The notes under the pieces were generated by a model. That model had not been told where the DNA came from. It saw only the letters and a program-made list of their open reading frames with translations, and made no database searches. Below are positions 47,444-56,204 of a DNA stretch of 64,000 nt, piece after piece (positions within the stretch are counted from its first letter, which is position 1; each line of letters opens with the position of its first letter). The position numbers were made by a program, and so were the translations under genes. Source of the DNA: Kushneria aurantia DSM 21353 (GTDB lineage: Bacteria > Pseudomonadota > Gammaproteobacteria > Pseudomonadales > Halomonadaceae); contig NZ_KB907875.1 in the NCBI RefSeq assembly GCF_000382245.1, positions 11,770 to 75,769 of the forward strand, given 5' to 3'.

Positions 47444-47992
47444 GGTTCCTTCCTTAGTTCGAATGCCTGATTAGCGGTGCCTACCTTCCTGGCGACACCT
47501 CTCCATTGCCTTACTCAGCGGCAGCACCGGGCTACCGACCGTCTTCCCTGACGAAATCTGACGACGGTGGGCACTGACCCGTAACCGTCATGTCATACGA
47601 TTGCAATCATGGTGCAAGGCTCACTGCTTGTCAAACAATTGTACAGCTAATCAGCCACGCACAAGATTCTCTCTCGGCCTCTGCATCTCACTTCATCGAT
47701 AAAAACAAAAGGCCGGCAGCTGGCAATGCCGGACCGGGACGACTGGCAAAGTGCCTTTGGCACTACCACCGGATCGGAAAAGCCTTCCACGAGGGCGCTA
47801 TAAACCCGTCCATGGACGCTAAATTCGCCATCCCTGGCGAATAACCCTCGTTTCAGGCTGTTTCCGATCCTCTCCTGCAGGTTTTCACAAAACTTTTGCG
47901 GGGTTTGTCATCGATCCGGGGCCGGCAGCGGGCGCTGTCGGCCTCTCATCGGCATGGATCGGAACCGCCGCCGATATAGCATGCCAACAGGA
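47444..47992. other. Intergenic region between the two repeat-protein genes
   Basis: No gene is supported in these 549 bases. They hold the terminator at 47701-47735, the promoter region of repeat protein 1, and a perfect 8-bp dyad ATTCGCCA/TGGCGAAT at 47823-47842. Confidence 0.5.
47701..47735 (-). terminator. Terminator of repeat-protein 2
   Basis: On the minus strand TCCGGCA...TGCCGGCC forms a stem around an 8-base loop and is followed by TTTTGTTTTT, about 260 bases past the stop codon. Confidence 0.6.
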
Positions 47993-48331
47993 TTACAGGT
48001 CGGCATCATCCTGCATGGGCTCGGTGGATGCCATCTGATCGGAGTTGCCCTGACGACCGGTCTCGATTACGTGAAAGGCTTCACCCGAAGCGCCATTGGT
48101 CGACATGCGGGTCGTCTCCATCTGCGCCGAATGGCTCTGGCGACCGGTCTCGGTCACGCTCGCTCGAGTTTTTGCGGCATCCGTTTGCACATGAGTGGAT
48201 TCCATCTGTGCCGAATGGCCCTGACGACCGGTATCCAGACTGCCCTGCTGCCCTTCATGGCCATCCAGACTGGCAGCCATGGCGGGCAGCGACAATGCAG
48301 CGAAGGTGACAGCAGCGATAACTTTTTTCAT
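47993..48331 (-). CDS. Small secreted repeat protein 2 (GRQGxSAQMEST repeats)
   Basis: This 112-residue paralogue of the 47096-47443 product has a signal peptide (about 1-20) and three copies of the core Thr-Gly-Arg-Gln-(Gly/Ser)-(His/Asn)-Ser-(Ala/Asp)-Gln-Met at residues 34-43, 62-71 and 91-100. Spacing is 28 and 29 residues, and the connectors are unrelated to those of repeat protein 1, so only the core is under selection. The protein ends acidic (Asp-Asp-Ala-Asp-Leu). GGAG lies upstream of the ATG. No known family is recognised. Confidence 0.8.
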   Translation of the reverse strand: MKKVIAAVTFAALSLPAMAASLDGHEGQQGSLDTGRQGHSAQMESTHVQTDAAKTRASVTETGRQSHSAQMETTRMSTNGASGEAFHVIETGRQGNSDQMASTEPMQDDADL

Positions 48332-48740
48332 CGGTATTCTCCTGATTTATGGCGATACCCCGCCACCCTGGCAGGGGTCTTGCTCTTGCTGTGCTGACGC
48401 ATGGCATCAAGTCCGGGTTCGGGAGAGCGCATCAGCAGCGGCCCAGTAGTTTTCAGACTTAATGTTAGTCAGCTAACGAAGATAAAGTTATTCTTCTGTA
48501 TCGCTTCTGTCAAATAATTGGCGAAATAGTAGGTGGCTATCAAAAAGTGGCGCGCGATATAAATGACGGCGCTTTTATAGCGCCGCCATTCAAGCTGCGG
48601 CGGCAACGCCAAAACCGCTACGAGCAGTGCAGGGCCGGGATGCTTTGCGGCAAGCAACCGGGCCATCAGCGACGCATGACAGCTCGCGGCGATGCTGTTA
48701 ACCTGGCCGCCTGCCGTTGTCGGACAGGACTTCTTCAAGC
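48332..48740. other. Divergent region, repeat protein 2 / glycosyltransferases
   Basis: No gene is supported. A dyad GTTAG-TCAG-CTAAC (48464-48477, then G) matches one at 50849-50864. The middle is AT-rich and probably holds the promoters of both genes. Confidence 0.5.
48464..48478. promoter_or_regulatory. GTTAG-N4-CTAACG palindrome, copy 1
   Basis: Perfect 5-bp arms with a 4-base centre, followed by G, 133 bases upstream of repeat protein 2 and 263 bases upstream of the glycosyltransferase start. The same dyad occurs at 50849-50864. Confidence 0.5.
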
Positions 48741-49655
48741 GTGACGAACATTCTTTCCGCGCGAAAAAAGCGCAAGCTGCTCACCCGAATACTGTCGCCG
48801 CGGATGGCGATCCGCAATCGTCTGGCACGGCGTGGTCTCGAGACCAATCGCCGACTGGTGGTGTCAATGACCACTCACCCGCCCAGAATTCACGAAGTGT
48901 ACATCGCGCTTGAGTCGATCATGGCGCAGGAGATCAATGACTTCACGCTGCGACTTTATATCTCCGCAAGCGACATGACACGTATCGGCCAACTGCCTGC
49001 CACGCTACATCGACTGGTCAGGCGCGGGCTCGAAATCGTGATCACAGCGCAGGACTATCGTTCCTACGACAAGCTGGTTCACGCTCTCGCCGACTCACCC
49101 GAGGCCACTATCGTTACCGCCGATGACGATGTCATCTACCCTCGCCGATGGCTGTCCGAACTACTGGCAGGCGCTCGGCGCCACCCCGGCTGCATCATCT
49201 GCCATCGCGGCCATCTGCTCAGCGAATCACCGCCCGGATCGGGTCGTATCAGCTATGGTGCCTCACGTGCAGCGGGCGCCGATGCCGCTCAAGAGCCGGC
49301 TCTTGCCCTGATGCCCACCGGCAACAGTGGGGTTCTCTACCCGCCCGGCAGTCTTGACCCCATGGCACAGGACAGCGACAGCTTCCTGCGTCTGGCCCCC
49401 AGTGCCGATGACATCTGGTTCAAGCTCGCCTCGCTGAAACGCGGCACACGCTGCTATCGTCTCGGCGAGCGCAACGCCGAGTTTCCGCCCACTCGCTCAG
49501 CGCGACTGGCGCCCCTGCACCGTGAAAACGTCGCCGGCGGCGGCAACGACCGGCAGCTGGCTGACTGCCTGGCGCACTTCCCGGAACTCGCCAGGAAGCT
49601 GTTCGACGAGCTGACAGCCGACCGCTCGACACTGCTGCAGGAGGAGAAGCCATGA
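48741..49655 (+). CDS. Glycosyltransferase (GT-A-like, family 2 relative)
   Basis: About 304 residues from the GTG at 48741 (a TTG at 48717 is another option; neither has a strong ribosome site). After a basic N-terminus comes Leu-Val-Val-Ser-Met-Thr-Thr-His-Pro-Pro-Arg and the nucleotide-sugar/metal site Thr-Ala-Asp-Asp-Asp-Val-Ile-Tyr-Pro, typical of GT-A glycosyltransferases. No membrane helix is seen, so it is probably cytosolic and adds a sugar to a surface polysaccharide. It overlaps the following GT4 gene by four bases (ATGA). Acceptor and sugar are unknown. Confidence 0.78.
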   Translation: MTNILSARKKRKLLTRILSPRMAIRNRLARRGLETNRRLVVSMTTHPPRIHEVYIALESIMAQEINDFTLRLYISASDMTRIGQLPATLHRLVRRGLEIVITAQDYRSYDKLVHALADSPEATIVTADDDVIYPRRWLSELLAGARRHPGCIICHRGHLLSESPPGSGRISYGASRAAGADAAQEPALALMPTGNSGVLYPPGSLDPMAQDSDSFLRLAPSADDIWFKLASLKRGTRCYRLGERNAEFPPTRSARLAPLHRENVAGGGNDRQLADCLAHFPELARKLFDELTADRSTLLQEEKP

Positions 49656-50806
49656 CACAGCGCATCCTGCTGGTCGTCAGAAGACTCAACATTGGCGGCA
49701 TTCAGCGCGTCACCATCAATCTGGCCAATGTGCTCAATCGTGCAGGGCACGATGTTCATGTACTGGTGCTCAAGGGCGGCGACGAAGAGCTGCTGCCCGA
49801 CCCGGGCGTGACCCTGCATCGCGTCGATTTCGACAAGCGCTTTCGCCATACCGGCATCGGGCTGATTCATGATCTGCTGACACGCGCCCTGCTCAAGCCG
49901 CTGCTGCCCGGCTCCGGTTTCATGTGGCGAGGCGCCTACGGGGGCTACTATCTCAGGCGGTTCGTCGAGCAGCTGGAGCGCCAGCATGGCCCGGTCGATC
50001 GCATCATCATGCGCGGCCAGGGCGCTTTTGAAACCGTCTGGTCGTGGCACGACCCCAGACTCTGGCAGGTCACGGTGTCATGGCCGGGAGACTACGGCGG
50101 TCGCCTCAAGGGCATTTATCTGCGCCGCCTGTACCAGCACAAACAGGTGGTTTGTAATACCCCCAATGTGCGCCAGCAGCTGGAAAAACAGCTCGCCTTT
50201 CATGACATCGAACCGCGGCGCTGGGCGACGATCGGCAACCCCTGCGATATCGAAGCGATCCGGTCACTGGCCGATGAAAGCGTCGAGCTGCCGAAGCGGC
50301 CCTACGTCGTTCACGTGTCGCGCCTGTCGCAGGTCAAGCGTCAGGACCTGCTGATCCGCGCTTATCTGGCCGCCGACATCGAGGAAGACCTGGTGATCGT
50401 CGGCGACGGGCCAATGCGGGAAAGCATCGAGCAGTTGATCGATGCGTTGGGCGTGGGTGATCGCGTCCACCTGATAGGCAGCCGCGCCAATCCCTACCCC
50501 TGGATGAAACAGGCTCGACTGTTCGTACTCAGTTCGAAAAGCGAGGCCTTCGGCATCGTACTGGCGGAAAGCATGATCTGCGGCACGCCCTGCGTGGCGG
50601 TCGATGCGCCGGGCGGCATCCGTAATGTGCTGATCAACGATCAGGCACGCCTGGTGGTCGACAACAGCATCGAGGGGCTGGCTGCCGGTATACGTGAGGG
50701 ACTGGCCCATCCTCCGGACATAAATGCCGATCCGGAACTGATCGAGCGCTTTCGCGATACCCGTATCATGCGGGCCTTTCTCGAATTGCCGGTCAGTGGA
50801 GACTGA
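49652..50806 (+). CDS. Glycosyltransferase family 4
   Basis: This 384-residue GT-B enzyme has an N-terminal Asn-Ile-Gly-Gly-Ile-Gln-Arg-Val motif and the C-terminal retaining-GT4 signature Glu-Ala-Phe-Gly-Ile-Val-Leu-Ala-Glu (E-x7-E) near 297-305, followed by Gly-Thr-Pro-Cys-Val-Ala. Val-Ser-Arg-Leu-Ser-Gln-Val-Lys-Arg near 220 binds the nucleotide diphosphate. Its start overlaps the upstream glycosyltransferase stop, so the two probably act in series on one lipopolysaccharide or capsule chain. Confidence 0.9.
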   Translation: MTQRILLVVRRLNIGGIQRVTINLANVLNRAGHDVHVLVLKGGDEELLPDPGVTLHRVDFDKRFRHTGIGLIHDLLTRALLKPLLPGSGFMWRGAYGGYYLRRFVEQLERQHGPVDRIIMRGQGAFETVWSWHDPRLWQVTVSWPGDYGGRLKGIYLRRLYQHKQVVCNTPNVRQQLEKQLAFHDIEPRRWATIGNPCDIEAIRSLADESVELPKRPYVVHVSRLSQVKRQDLLIRAYLAADIEEDLVIVGDGPMRESIEQLIDALGVGDRVHLIGSRANPYPWMKQARLFVLSSKSEAFGIVLAESMICGTPCVAVDAPGGIRNVLINDQARLVVDNSIEGLAAGIREGLAHPPDINADPELIERFRDTRIMRAFLELPVSGD

Positions 50807-50848
50807 TACTCAGAAGACATAATATTTTTTTAATTTTTCTATGGCGAT

Positions 50849-50864
50849 CGTTAGCACACTAACG
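50849..50864. promoter_or_regulatory. CGTTAG-N4-CTAACG palindrome, copy 2
   Basis: Perfect 6-bp arms around CACA, 51 bases before the start of the 304-residue gene and after the glycosyltransferase operon; the same dyad as at 48464-48478. Confidence 0.5.
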
Positions 50865-50914
50865 CTAAACTTGACCTTGATTTATTACTGTCATGTTTCA
50901 CTTTAGTGGACGCC

Positions 50915-51829
50915 ATGTTGCACGGTTTTCAACCTCCTGCCGGAGGGCCGCTCGAAGGCCACCGCCGTCTGGCGACAGCTACTTTCCGAGTGCGCCTGCG
51001 CGAGAGCGTCAAGCTGCGCGTTCAGCGCACCCTTGGCCAGGCAATAGAGAAGCGCTGGTTCGAGCGCTGGCTCGACCATCGCCCCGGCGGGGCGAGGCTG
51101 GAGCGCATGGGCCTGCCGCGCCGCGAACTTGAACGGCGGCTGGAAGATGCGCTGACGGTCTGGGTCGACCCGCGCGAATTGATCCGCAACGTCGACTTCA
51201 AGGGCGTGGGCAATGTGCGCCCCTCCTCTTCCGCCTTTATCTGGGACGGCGACTGGGATCTCAGCCGCGGCGATCTGCGCCGCGGCTCGCGCTATCGCTT
51301 TATCAGCGAGCTGGATGAGCATCGCAACGATCTGCGCCACACCCACCGTTTTGCCGAGCTGCACGCCCGGCTGGAGGCCGGTCACCCCCATCTTGTCCCG
51401 CTCGAGGGGCTACGACTCGACAGCGACGACAAGATCGTCGACTGGCTGCAGCGCTATGTTGGCTATATGGACCATATGGCCCGCAACGGTTTCGACAGCC
51501 GGCTGGGCAAGGACGAACTGGGCGTGGCGGTCACTCGCGACGGCCGTCTGGTCAAGATCAACCGCGGCCTTCATCGTCTCGCCATGGCCCAGCACCTGGG
51601 ACTTTCGCGCATACCGGTCAGGGTCAGGGCGGTGCATCGTCAGTGGTGGCAGCGGATAACGGCGGACGCCAGCGGCATGGCGGCAATCGACAGACTGACA
51701 CAGGCCCTGCCCCACTGCCCGCCGGAGACCCGCCCCGGCCCCCTCGACCCAACCCCGGATCGCGGTGCCTTCGAGTGGCCCGTGGCGCGCCTGATTTATC
51801 ACCATGGCGTATTGGCAACGCCGCTATAA
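50915..51829 (+). CDS. Unrecognised 304-residue protein with a ParB-like motif
   Basis: I cannot assign a family. The product is basic at the N-terminus (many Arg in the first 85 residues), with no signal peptide or membrane helix. Residues around 200-235 read Val-Ala-Val-Thr-Arg-Asp-Gly-Arg then Gly-Leu-His-Arg-Leu-Ala-Met-Ala and Ile-Pro-Val-Arg-Val, the general pattern of ParB/sulfiredoxin-like nuclease folds, where the His-Arg pair binds nucleotide. Two glycosyltransferase genes precede it on the same strand with a 108-base gap, so a role in surface-polysaccharide work is possible. The ATG at 50915 is chosen; a GTG at 50906 is in frame. Confidence 0.65.
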   Translation: MLHGFQPPAGGPLEGHRRLATATFRVRLRESVKLRVQRTLGQAIEKRWFERWLDHRPGGARLERMGLPRRELERRLEDALTVWVDPRELIRNVDFKGVGNVRPSSSAFIWDGDWDLSRGDLRRGSRYRFISELDEHRNDLRHTHRFAELHARLEAGHPHLVPLEGLRLDSDDKIVDWLQRYVGYMDHMARNGFDSRLGKDELGVAVTRDGRLVKINRGLHRLAMAQHLGLSRIPVRVRAVHRQWWQRITADASGMAAIDRLTQALPHCPPETRPGPLDPTPDRGAFEWPVARLIYHHGVLATPL

Positions 51830-51871
51830 AAGCTAAGCTGGCAGCATCGCCCATTTCTATGCGGAGTTGCC

Positions 51872-53500
51872 ATGGACCGCTTCTACAACCAGCCGCGCCA
51901 GCTTGTCGATCAGATGCTGGAAGGCCTTGCGCTTTTTAACCCCGTTACGCTATGCAACGACCCGTCCGCGCGCATCGTGATGCGTCGCGACTGGCAGCCC
52001 CGACGCGAGGGATGTCAGCAGGTCGCCCTCATCTCCGGCGGCGGCTCCGGGCATGAACCCGCTCATGGCGGTTTCGTGGGTGAGGGTATGCTCACCGCCG
52101 CGGTAGCCGGCGATCTGTTCGCCTCCCCGGGCGTCGAGGCGGTGCTGGCTGCCATCCGCGCCTGCTGCGGCGAAGCCGGCTGCCTGTTGATTATCAAGAA
52201 CTACACCGGTGACCGGCTCAACTTCGGGCTGGCCGCCGAGCGTGCCCGTGAAGAGGGCTACCGGATCGAGACGGTGATCGTTGCCGACGATGTCGCCCTG
52301 CCCGATGCCGAACAGCCGCGCGGTCTGGCCGGCACCCTGCTGGTACACAAGATAGCGGGCTTCCACGCCGGCCGCGGCGACAGCCTTGAAACGGTACTGG
52401 CAGCCGCCCGCGACACCGCCACCGCACTGCGCTCTTTGGGCATGGCACTCTCCAGCGCCACCCTGCCCGGCAACGCCCGTGAAAAACGTCGCTCTCCGGA
52501 GCTGGGGCTGGGCATTCACAACGAGCCCGGCGCACGCCACATCGATCCACACGATGCCCACGAGGCGGTCCAGCAGCTGCTGGCAACGCTCGACAGCGGC
52601 GACGACGGCCCCTTTGTTCTGCTGCTCAACAATCTGGGCGGTTGCTCGCCGCAGGAGATGCAGCTTCTGGCCCGGGAGTGCCTGCAGCAGTGGGGCATCG
52701 AACGGGTCGCGCTGCTGATCGGCCCGGCCGCGATGATGTCATCGCTGGATATGCATGGCTTTTCGCTGACCGCCCTGCCCCTTAGCGACGCACGTCGCGA
52801 AGCCCTCGAAGCGCAGACGACCGCCGTCGGCTGGGCGGCGCCGCGTCCGGTGGCACAGGCCACTACTTTCACGCCACGCTTCAGCGAAGCCGAAGCCAGC
52901 GGTGGCGGTCGCCGCGACGCCGAGCGCGCGGCGCTGATAAAGCGGCTGGCGCAGGTACTGCGCGACAGCGAGGAGGCGCTTGATCGACTGGATGCGAAGG
53001 TGGGCGACGGCGATGCCGGCGCCACCTTTGCCGCCGGCGCAGGAGCGGTATTGACAGCGCTCGACGAAGATCGTCTCTCCACCGGCGAGGATGCCCGCCT
53101 CGCCAGCGAACTGGGGCAGCTGTTCGCCGCCTCGATGGGCGGCTCCAGCGGCGTGCTGGTATCGATTCTGATGAGCGCCGCTTGCAGCGCGCTGGAAGCG
53201 CAAAGAGGCTGGCCCGCCGCGCTGGCCGAGGGCGTGGCGCGCATGCAGCACTATGGCGGCGCCGAACGCGGCGATCGCACCCTGCTCGACGCCCTGATAC
53301 CCGCCGTCGAGGCGCTCGAGGCGGACGCCAGCCTGCAGGACGCAGCCCGGGCGGCTCGCGAAGGGGCCAGGGCGACAGCCGCCATGACCCGCGCCGGCGC
53401 CGGGCGCGCCAGCCAGGTGCCGGGTGACGCCCTGGAAGGCGTGACCGACCCCGGCGCCGAAGCCATGGCGCGACTTTTCGAGGCGCTGGCAGCGCGCTGA
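51872..53500 (+). CDS. ATP-dependent dihydroxyacetone kinase (fused DhaK-DhaL)
   Basis: This 542-residue protein joins a DhaK domain (about 1-335), with the substrate-linking His216 in Gly-Leu-Gly-Ile-His-Asn-Glu-Pro-Gly and Ser-Gly-Gly-Gly-Ser-Gly-His-Glu, to a DhaL domain (about 355-540), with the magnesium-ADP motif Val-Gly-Asp-Gly-Asp-Ala-Gly and Gly-Asp-Arg-Thr-Leu-Leu-Asp-Ala-Leu. The single-chain form uses ATP, as in Citrobacter, and makes dihydroxyacetone phosphate or phosphorylates glyceraldehyde. No DhaM or glycerol dehydrogenase is adjacent. Confidence 0.93.
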   Translation: MDRFYNQPRQLVDQMLEGLALFNPVTLCNDPSARIVMRRDWQPRREGCQQVALISGGGSGHEPAHGGFVGEGMLTAAVAGDLFASPGVEAVLAAIRACCGEAGCLLIIKNYTGDRLNFGLAAERAREEGYRIETVIVADDVALPDAEQPRGLAGTLLVHKIAGFHAGRGDSLETVLAAARDTATALRSLGMALSSATLPGNAREKRRSPELGLGIHNEPGARHIDPHDAHEAVQQLLATLDSGDDGPFVLLLNNLGGCSPQEMQLLARECLQQWGIERVALLIGPAAMMSSLDMHGFSLTALPLSDARREALEAQTTAVGWAAPRPVAQATTFTPRFSEAEASGGGRRDAERAALIKRLAQVLRDSEEALDRLDAKVGDGDAGATFAAGAGAVLTALDEDRLSTGEDARLASELGQLFAASMGGSSGVLVSILMSAACSALEAQRGWPAALAEGVARMQHYGGAERGDRTLLDALIPAVEALEADASLQDAARAAREGARATAAMTRAGAGRASQVPGDALEGVTDPGAEAMARLFEALAAR

Positions 53501-53533
53501 CAGCCTTTGCCGCCTCGCTGCAGCGAGGCGTAA

Positions 53534-53567
53534 AAAAAGCGCCGCCCCTCGCAGAGCGCCGCTTTTT
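53534..53567. terminator. Bidirectional terminator, dihydroxyacetone kinase / lon
   Basis: AAAAAGCGCCGC (53534-53545) and GCGCCGCTTTTT (53556-53567) pair with one mismatch between convergent genes; A- and T-tracts flank both sides. Confidence 0.8.
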
Positions 53568-53586
53568 CATCACCTGACAACCGTCT

Positions 53587-55986
53587 TCAGCCGAACACCA
53601 CCTTCGAAACGTCCTGGTAGGTTTTGGCGAAGTGCACCGTCATGCCCTCCCTGAGGAAGTCGGGCAGCTCCTCGAAGTCGCGGCGATTGGCATCGGGCAG
53701 CACCAGCTCGAAGATGGCGCTGCGACGTGCGGCGATCACCTTCTCGCGAATCCCGCCCACCGGCAGCACCTGGCCGGTGAGCGTGATCTCGCCGGTCATC
53801 GCCAGCGGCCGACCGATCTCCTGACCGCGCGCCAGCGACAGCAGCGCCGTGGTCATGGTGACGCCCGCCGAGGGGCCATCCTTGGGGGTGGCGCCCTCCG
53901 GTACGTGCATGTGAATGAAGGCGGAGTCGAAGAAACCGGGCTGCGCCCCGTACTCCTGAAGATGTCCCAGCGCGAAGCTGTAGGCCAGGTTGGCCGACTC
54001 CTGCATCACCTCGCCCAGCTTGCCGGTCAGCTTCATGCCGCGCTGCAGACCGTGCACGCGGGTCGCCTCCACCGGCAGAGTGGCGCCGCCCATCGAGGTC
54101 CAGGCAAGGCCCGTGACCACGCCCGTGCCCTTGAGCACCTTCTCCTTGCGAAACAGCGGCGCACCGAGGAAATCTTCCAGATTGTTGACCGAGACCTTGA
54201 CCGTCTCCTGGTCCTCCTCCAGCAGTTTGACCGCCGATTTGCGCACGATGCGGTGCAGCTGCTTCTCCAGCTGGCGCACGCCGGACTCGCGGGCGTAGCC
54301 CTCGATAACGTGCTTGAGCGCCGCATCGGTCAGGTTGATACGCTTTTTGGGAATACGGTCGCGCTCCAGCAGCCGCGGCCAGAGGTGGTGTTTGGCGATC
54401 GCCATCTTCTCCTCGGCGATATAGCCGGACAGGCGTATCTGCTCCATGCGGTCGAGCAGCGCGCTCGGGATGGTGTCGAGCTGGTTGGCGGTGCAGACGA
54501 ACAGCACCTTCGACAGGTCCATGCGCACGTCGAGATAGTGATCGAGAAAATCGACGTTCTGCTCCGGATCGAGCACCTCCAGCAGCGCCGAAGCCGGGTC
54601 ACCCTGAAAGGACTGGCCGAGCTTGTCGATCTCATCGAGCATGATCACCGGGTTCTCGACCTCGACCTCCTTCATCGCCTGCACCAGCTTGCCCGGCATG
54701 GCACCGATGTAGGTGCGCCGGTGGCCCTTGATCTCCGCCTCGTCGCGCATGCCGCCGACCGAGAAGCGGTAGAATTTACGCCCCAGCGCCTCGGCAATCG
54801 AGCGCCCCACCGAGGTCTTGCCGACGCCCGGCGGGCCCACCAGCAGCAGGATCGAACCGCCCACATCGCCCTTGAAGGCGCCCTCGGCGAGAAACTCGAC
54901 GATGCGGCTCTTGACGTCCTGCAGGCCGTCGTGGTCGCGGTCGAGCACGTGGCGGGCGTGGGCCAGGTCGAGCTGATCGTCCGAAGTGATGCCCCACGGT
55001 AGCGACGTCAGCCAGTCGAGGTAGTTGCGGGTGGTACCGTACTCCGGCGAGCCGGTCTCCAGCACCGACAGCTTGCCCAGCTCGTCGTCGATGCGCGACT
55101 GCACCCGCTCCGGCACCATCTTGTCCTCGAGGCGCTCGCGGAAGGTATCGACATCGTTTTCGCGATCATCCTTGGAGATGCCCAGCTCCTTCTGGATGAT
55201 CTTGAGCTGCTCGCGCAGAAAGAACTCGCGCTGGCGCTCCTGCATCTGGGCGTTGACCTGCTCGGAAATCTCGCTCTGCAGCTGGGCTACCTCGATCTCC
55301 TTGCGCAGCAGCGGCAGCACCACCTGCATGCGCTCCAGCACCGCCAGTGTTTCCAGCACCGACTGCAGCTCGGGACCGCGCGCCGAAGTGATGGCCGCGG
55401 CAAAATCGGTCAGCGGCCCCGGCTCGTTGGGGCTGAAACGGTTGAGATAGTGCTTGAGCTCCTCGCCATAGAGCGGGTTGATCGGCAACAGCTCCTTGAT
55501 GCCGTTGATGATCGCCATGGCGTAGGCGCGGGTCTCGTCGCCCTGCTTCTCGACCGGCTCGTGGGGATACTGCACCTCCACCAGATAGGGCGGCTGGTCG
55601 GAGAGCCACTTCTTGATACGAAAACGGCGCAGCCCCTGGGCGATGAATTGTAGCTGCTCGTCATTGCTTTCAGAGCGGTGCACGCGCACCGCCGTGCCGG
55701 TAACGGGAAACTCACCCGGCGCCGGATCGGCCCCGGTATCGCCGATAAACGCCAGCCCGACGATATGATGCGAGGTCTCGCCGACCTTCTCGAGCGTCTC
55801 GTTCCAGCGCTTGCGATTGAGTACCAGCGGCTGCACCTGGGCCGGAAAGAAGGGCCGATTGTGGATCGGCAGCAGATAGAGCCGCTCGGGCAGATATTCA
55901 CTGGCGGGCACCATCGCCTGCGCCTTTGCATTACCCTGTTCATCCTCGGATTCGATCACGTAATCCGACTGATTTTCTTCACTCAT
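53587..55986 (-). CDS. lon: ATP-dependent protease Lon
   Basis: This 799-residue LonA protease has an N-terminal substrate domain (about 30-220), a coiled coil, the AAA+ module with Walker A Gly-Pro-Pro-Gly-Val-Gly-Lys-Thr and Walker B Ile-Met-Leu-Asp-Glu-Ile-Asp-Lys, and the protease domain with the catalytic dyad Ser706 (Lys-Asp-Gly-Pro-Ser-Ala-Gly-Val) and Lys749. It degrades misfolded and short-lived regulatory proteins, including antitoxins such as ParD in known systems. The usual upstream clpP-clpX genes are absent; a small CCCGGT/ACCGGG hairpin (56059-56075) lies upstream. Confidence 0.97.
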   Translation of the reverse strand: MSEENQSDYVIESEDEQGNAKAQAMVPASEYLPERLYLLPIHNRPFFPAQVQPLVLNRKRWNETLEKVGETSHHIVGLAFIGDTGADPAPGEFPVTGTAVRVHRSESNDEQLQFIAQGLRRFRIKKWLSDQPPYLVEVQYPHEPVEKQGDETRAYAMAIINGIKELLPINPLYGEELKHYLNRFSPNEPGPLTDFAAAITSARGPELQSVLETLAVLERMQVVLPLLRKEIEVAQLQSEISEQVNAQMQERQREFFLREQLKIIQKELGISKDDRENDVDTFRERLEDKMVPERVQSRIDDELGKLSVLETGSPEYGTTRNYLDWLTSLPWGITSDDQLDLAHARHVLDRDHDGLQDVKSRIVEFLAEGAFKGDVGGSILLLVGPPGVGKTSVGRSIAEALGRKFYRFSVGGMRDEAEIKGHRRTYIGAMPGKLVQAMKEVEVENPVIMLDEIDKLGQSFQGDPASALLEVLDPEQNVDFLDHYLDVRMDLSKVLFVCTANQLDTIPSALLDRMEQIRLSGYIAEEKMAIAKHHLWPRLLERDRIPKKRINLTDAALKHVIEGYARESGVRQLEKQLHRIVRKSAVKLLEEDQETVKVSVNNLEDFLGAPLFRKEKVLKGTGVVTGLAWTSMGGATLPVEATRVHGLQRGMKLTGKLGEVMQESANLAYSFALGHLQEYGAQPGFFDSAFIHMHVPEGATPKDGPSAGVTMTTALLSLARGQEIGRPLAMTGEITLTGQVLPVGGIREKVIAARRSAIFELVLPDANRRDFEELPDFLREGMTVHFAKTYQDVSKVVFG

Positions 55987-56204
55987 GGAGCGTCCTGATA
56001 GCTGTTTTGGCAGGCGTTCGAAGAGGAGGAGTTCGGCAACATCCGGTCACCTCGAATACCCGGTCGATAACCGGGCAATGCGGGCGGGAGATGGCTTTAT
56101 CAAGACCGGCCGGGTCGATTGCCTGCACAGAGCATGGCAGGCAACCGATGTATTGCGCGCTCGACCCGGCAGTACGGGCGGCCACAGGAAGGCCATAACC
56201 GGCG

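Noticed and set aside
48469-48738. 89-codon minus-strand frame ending inside the divergent region
   Set aside because: It lies over the likely promoters of two divergent genes, has no ribosome site and shows no coding character.
53632-55002. 456-codon open frame opposite lon
   Set aside because: Antisense shadow of Lon, whose catalytic motifs are all present on the minus strand.
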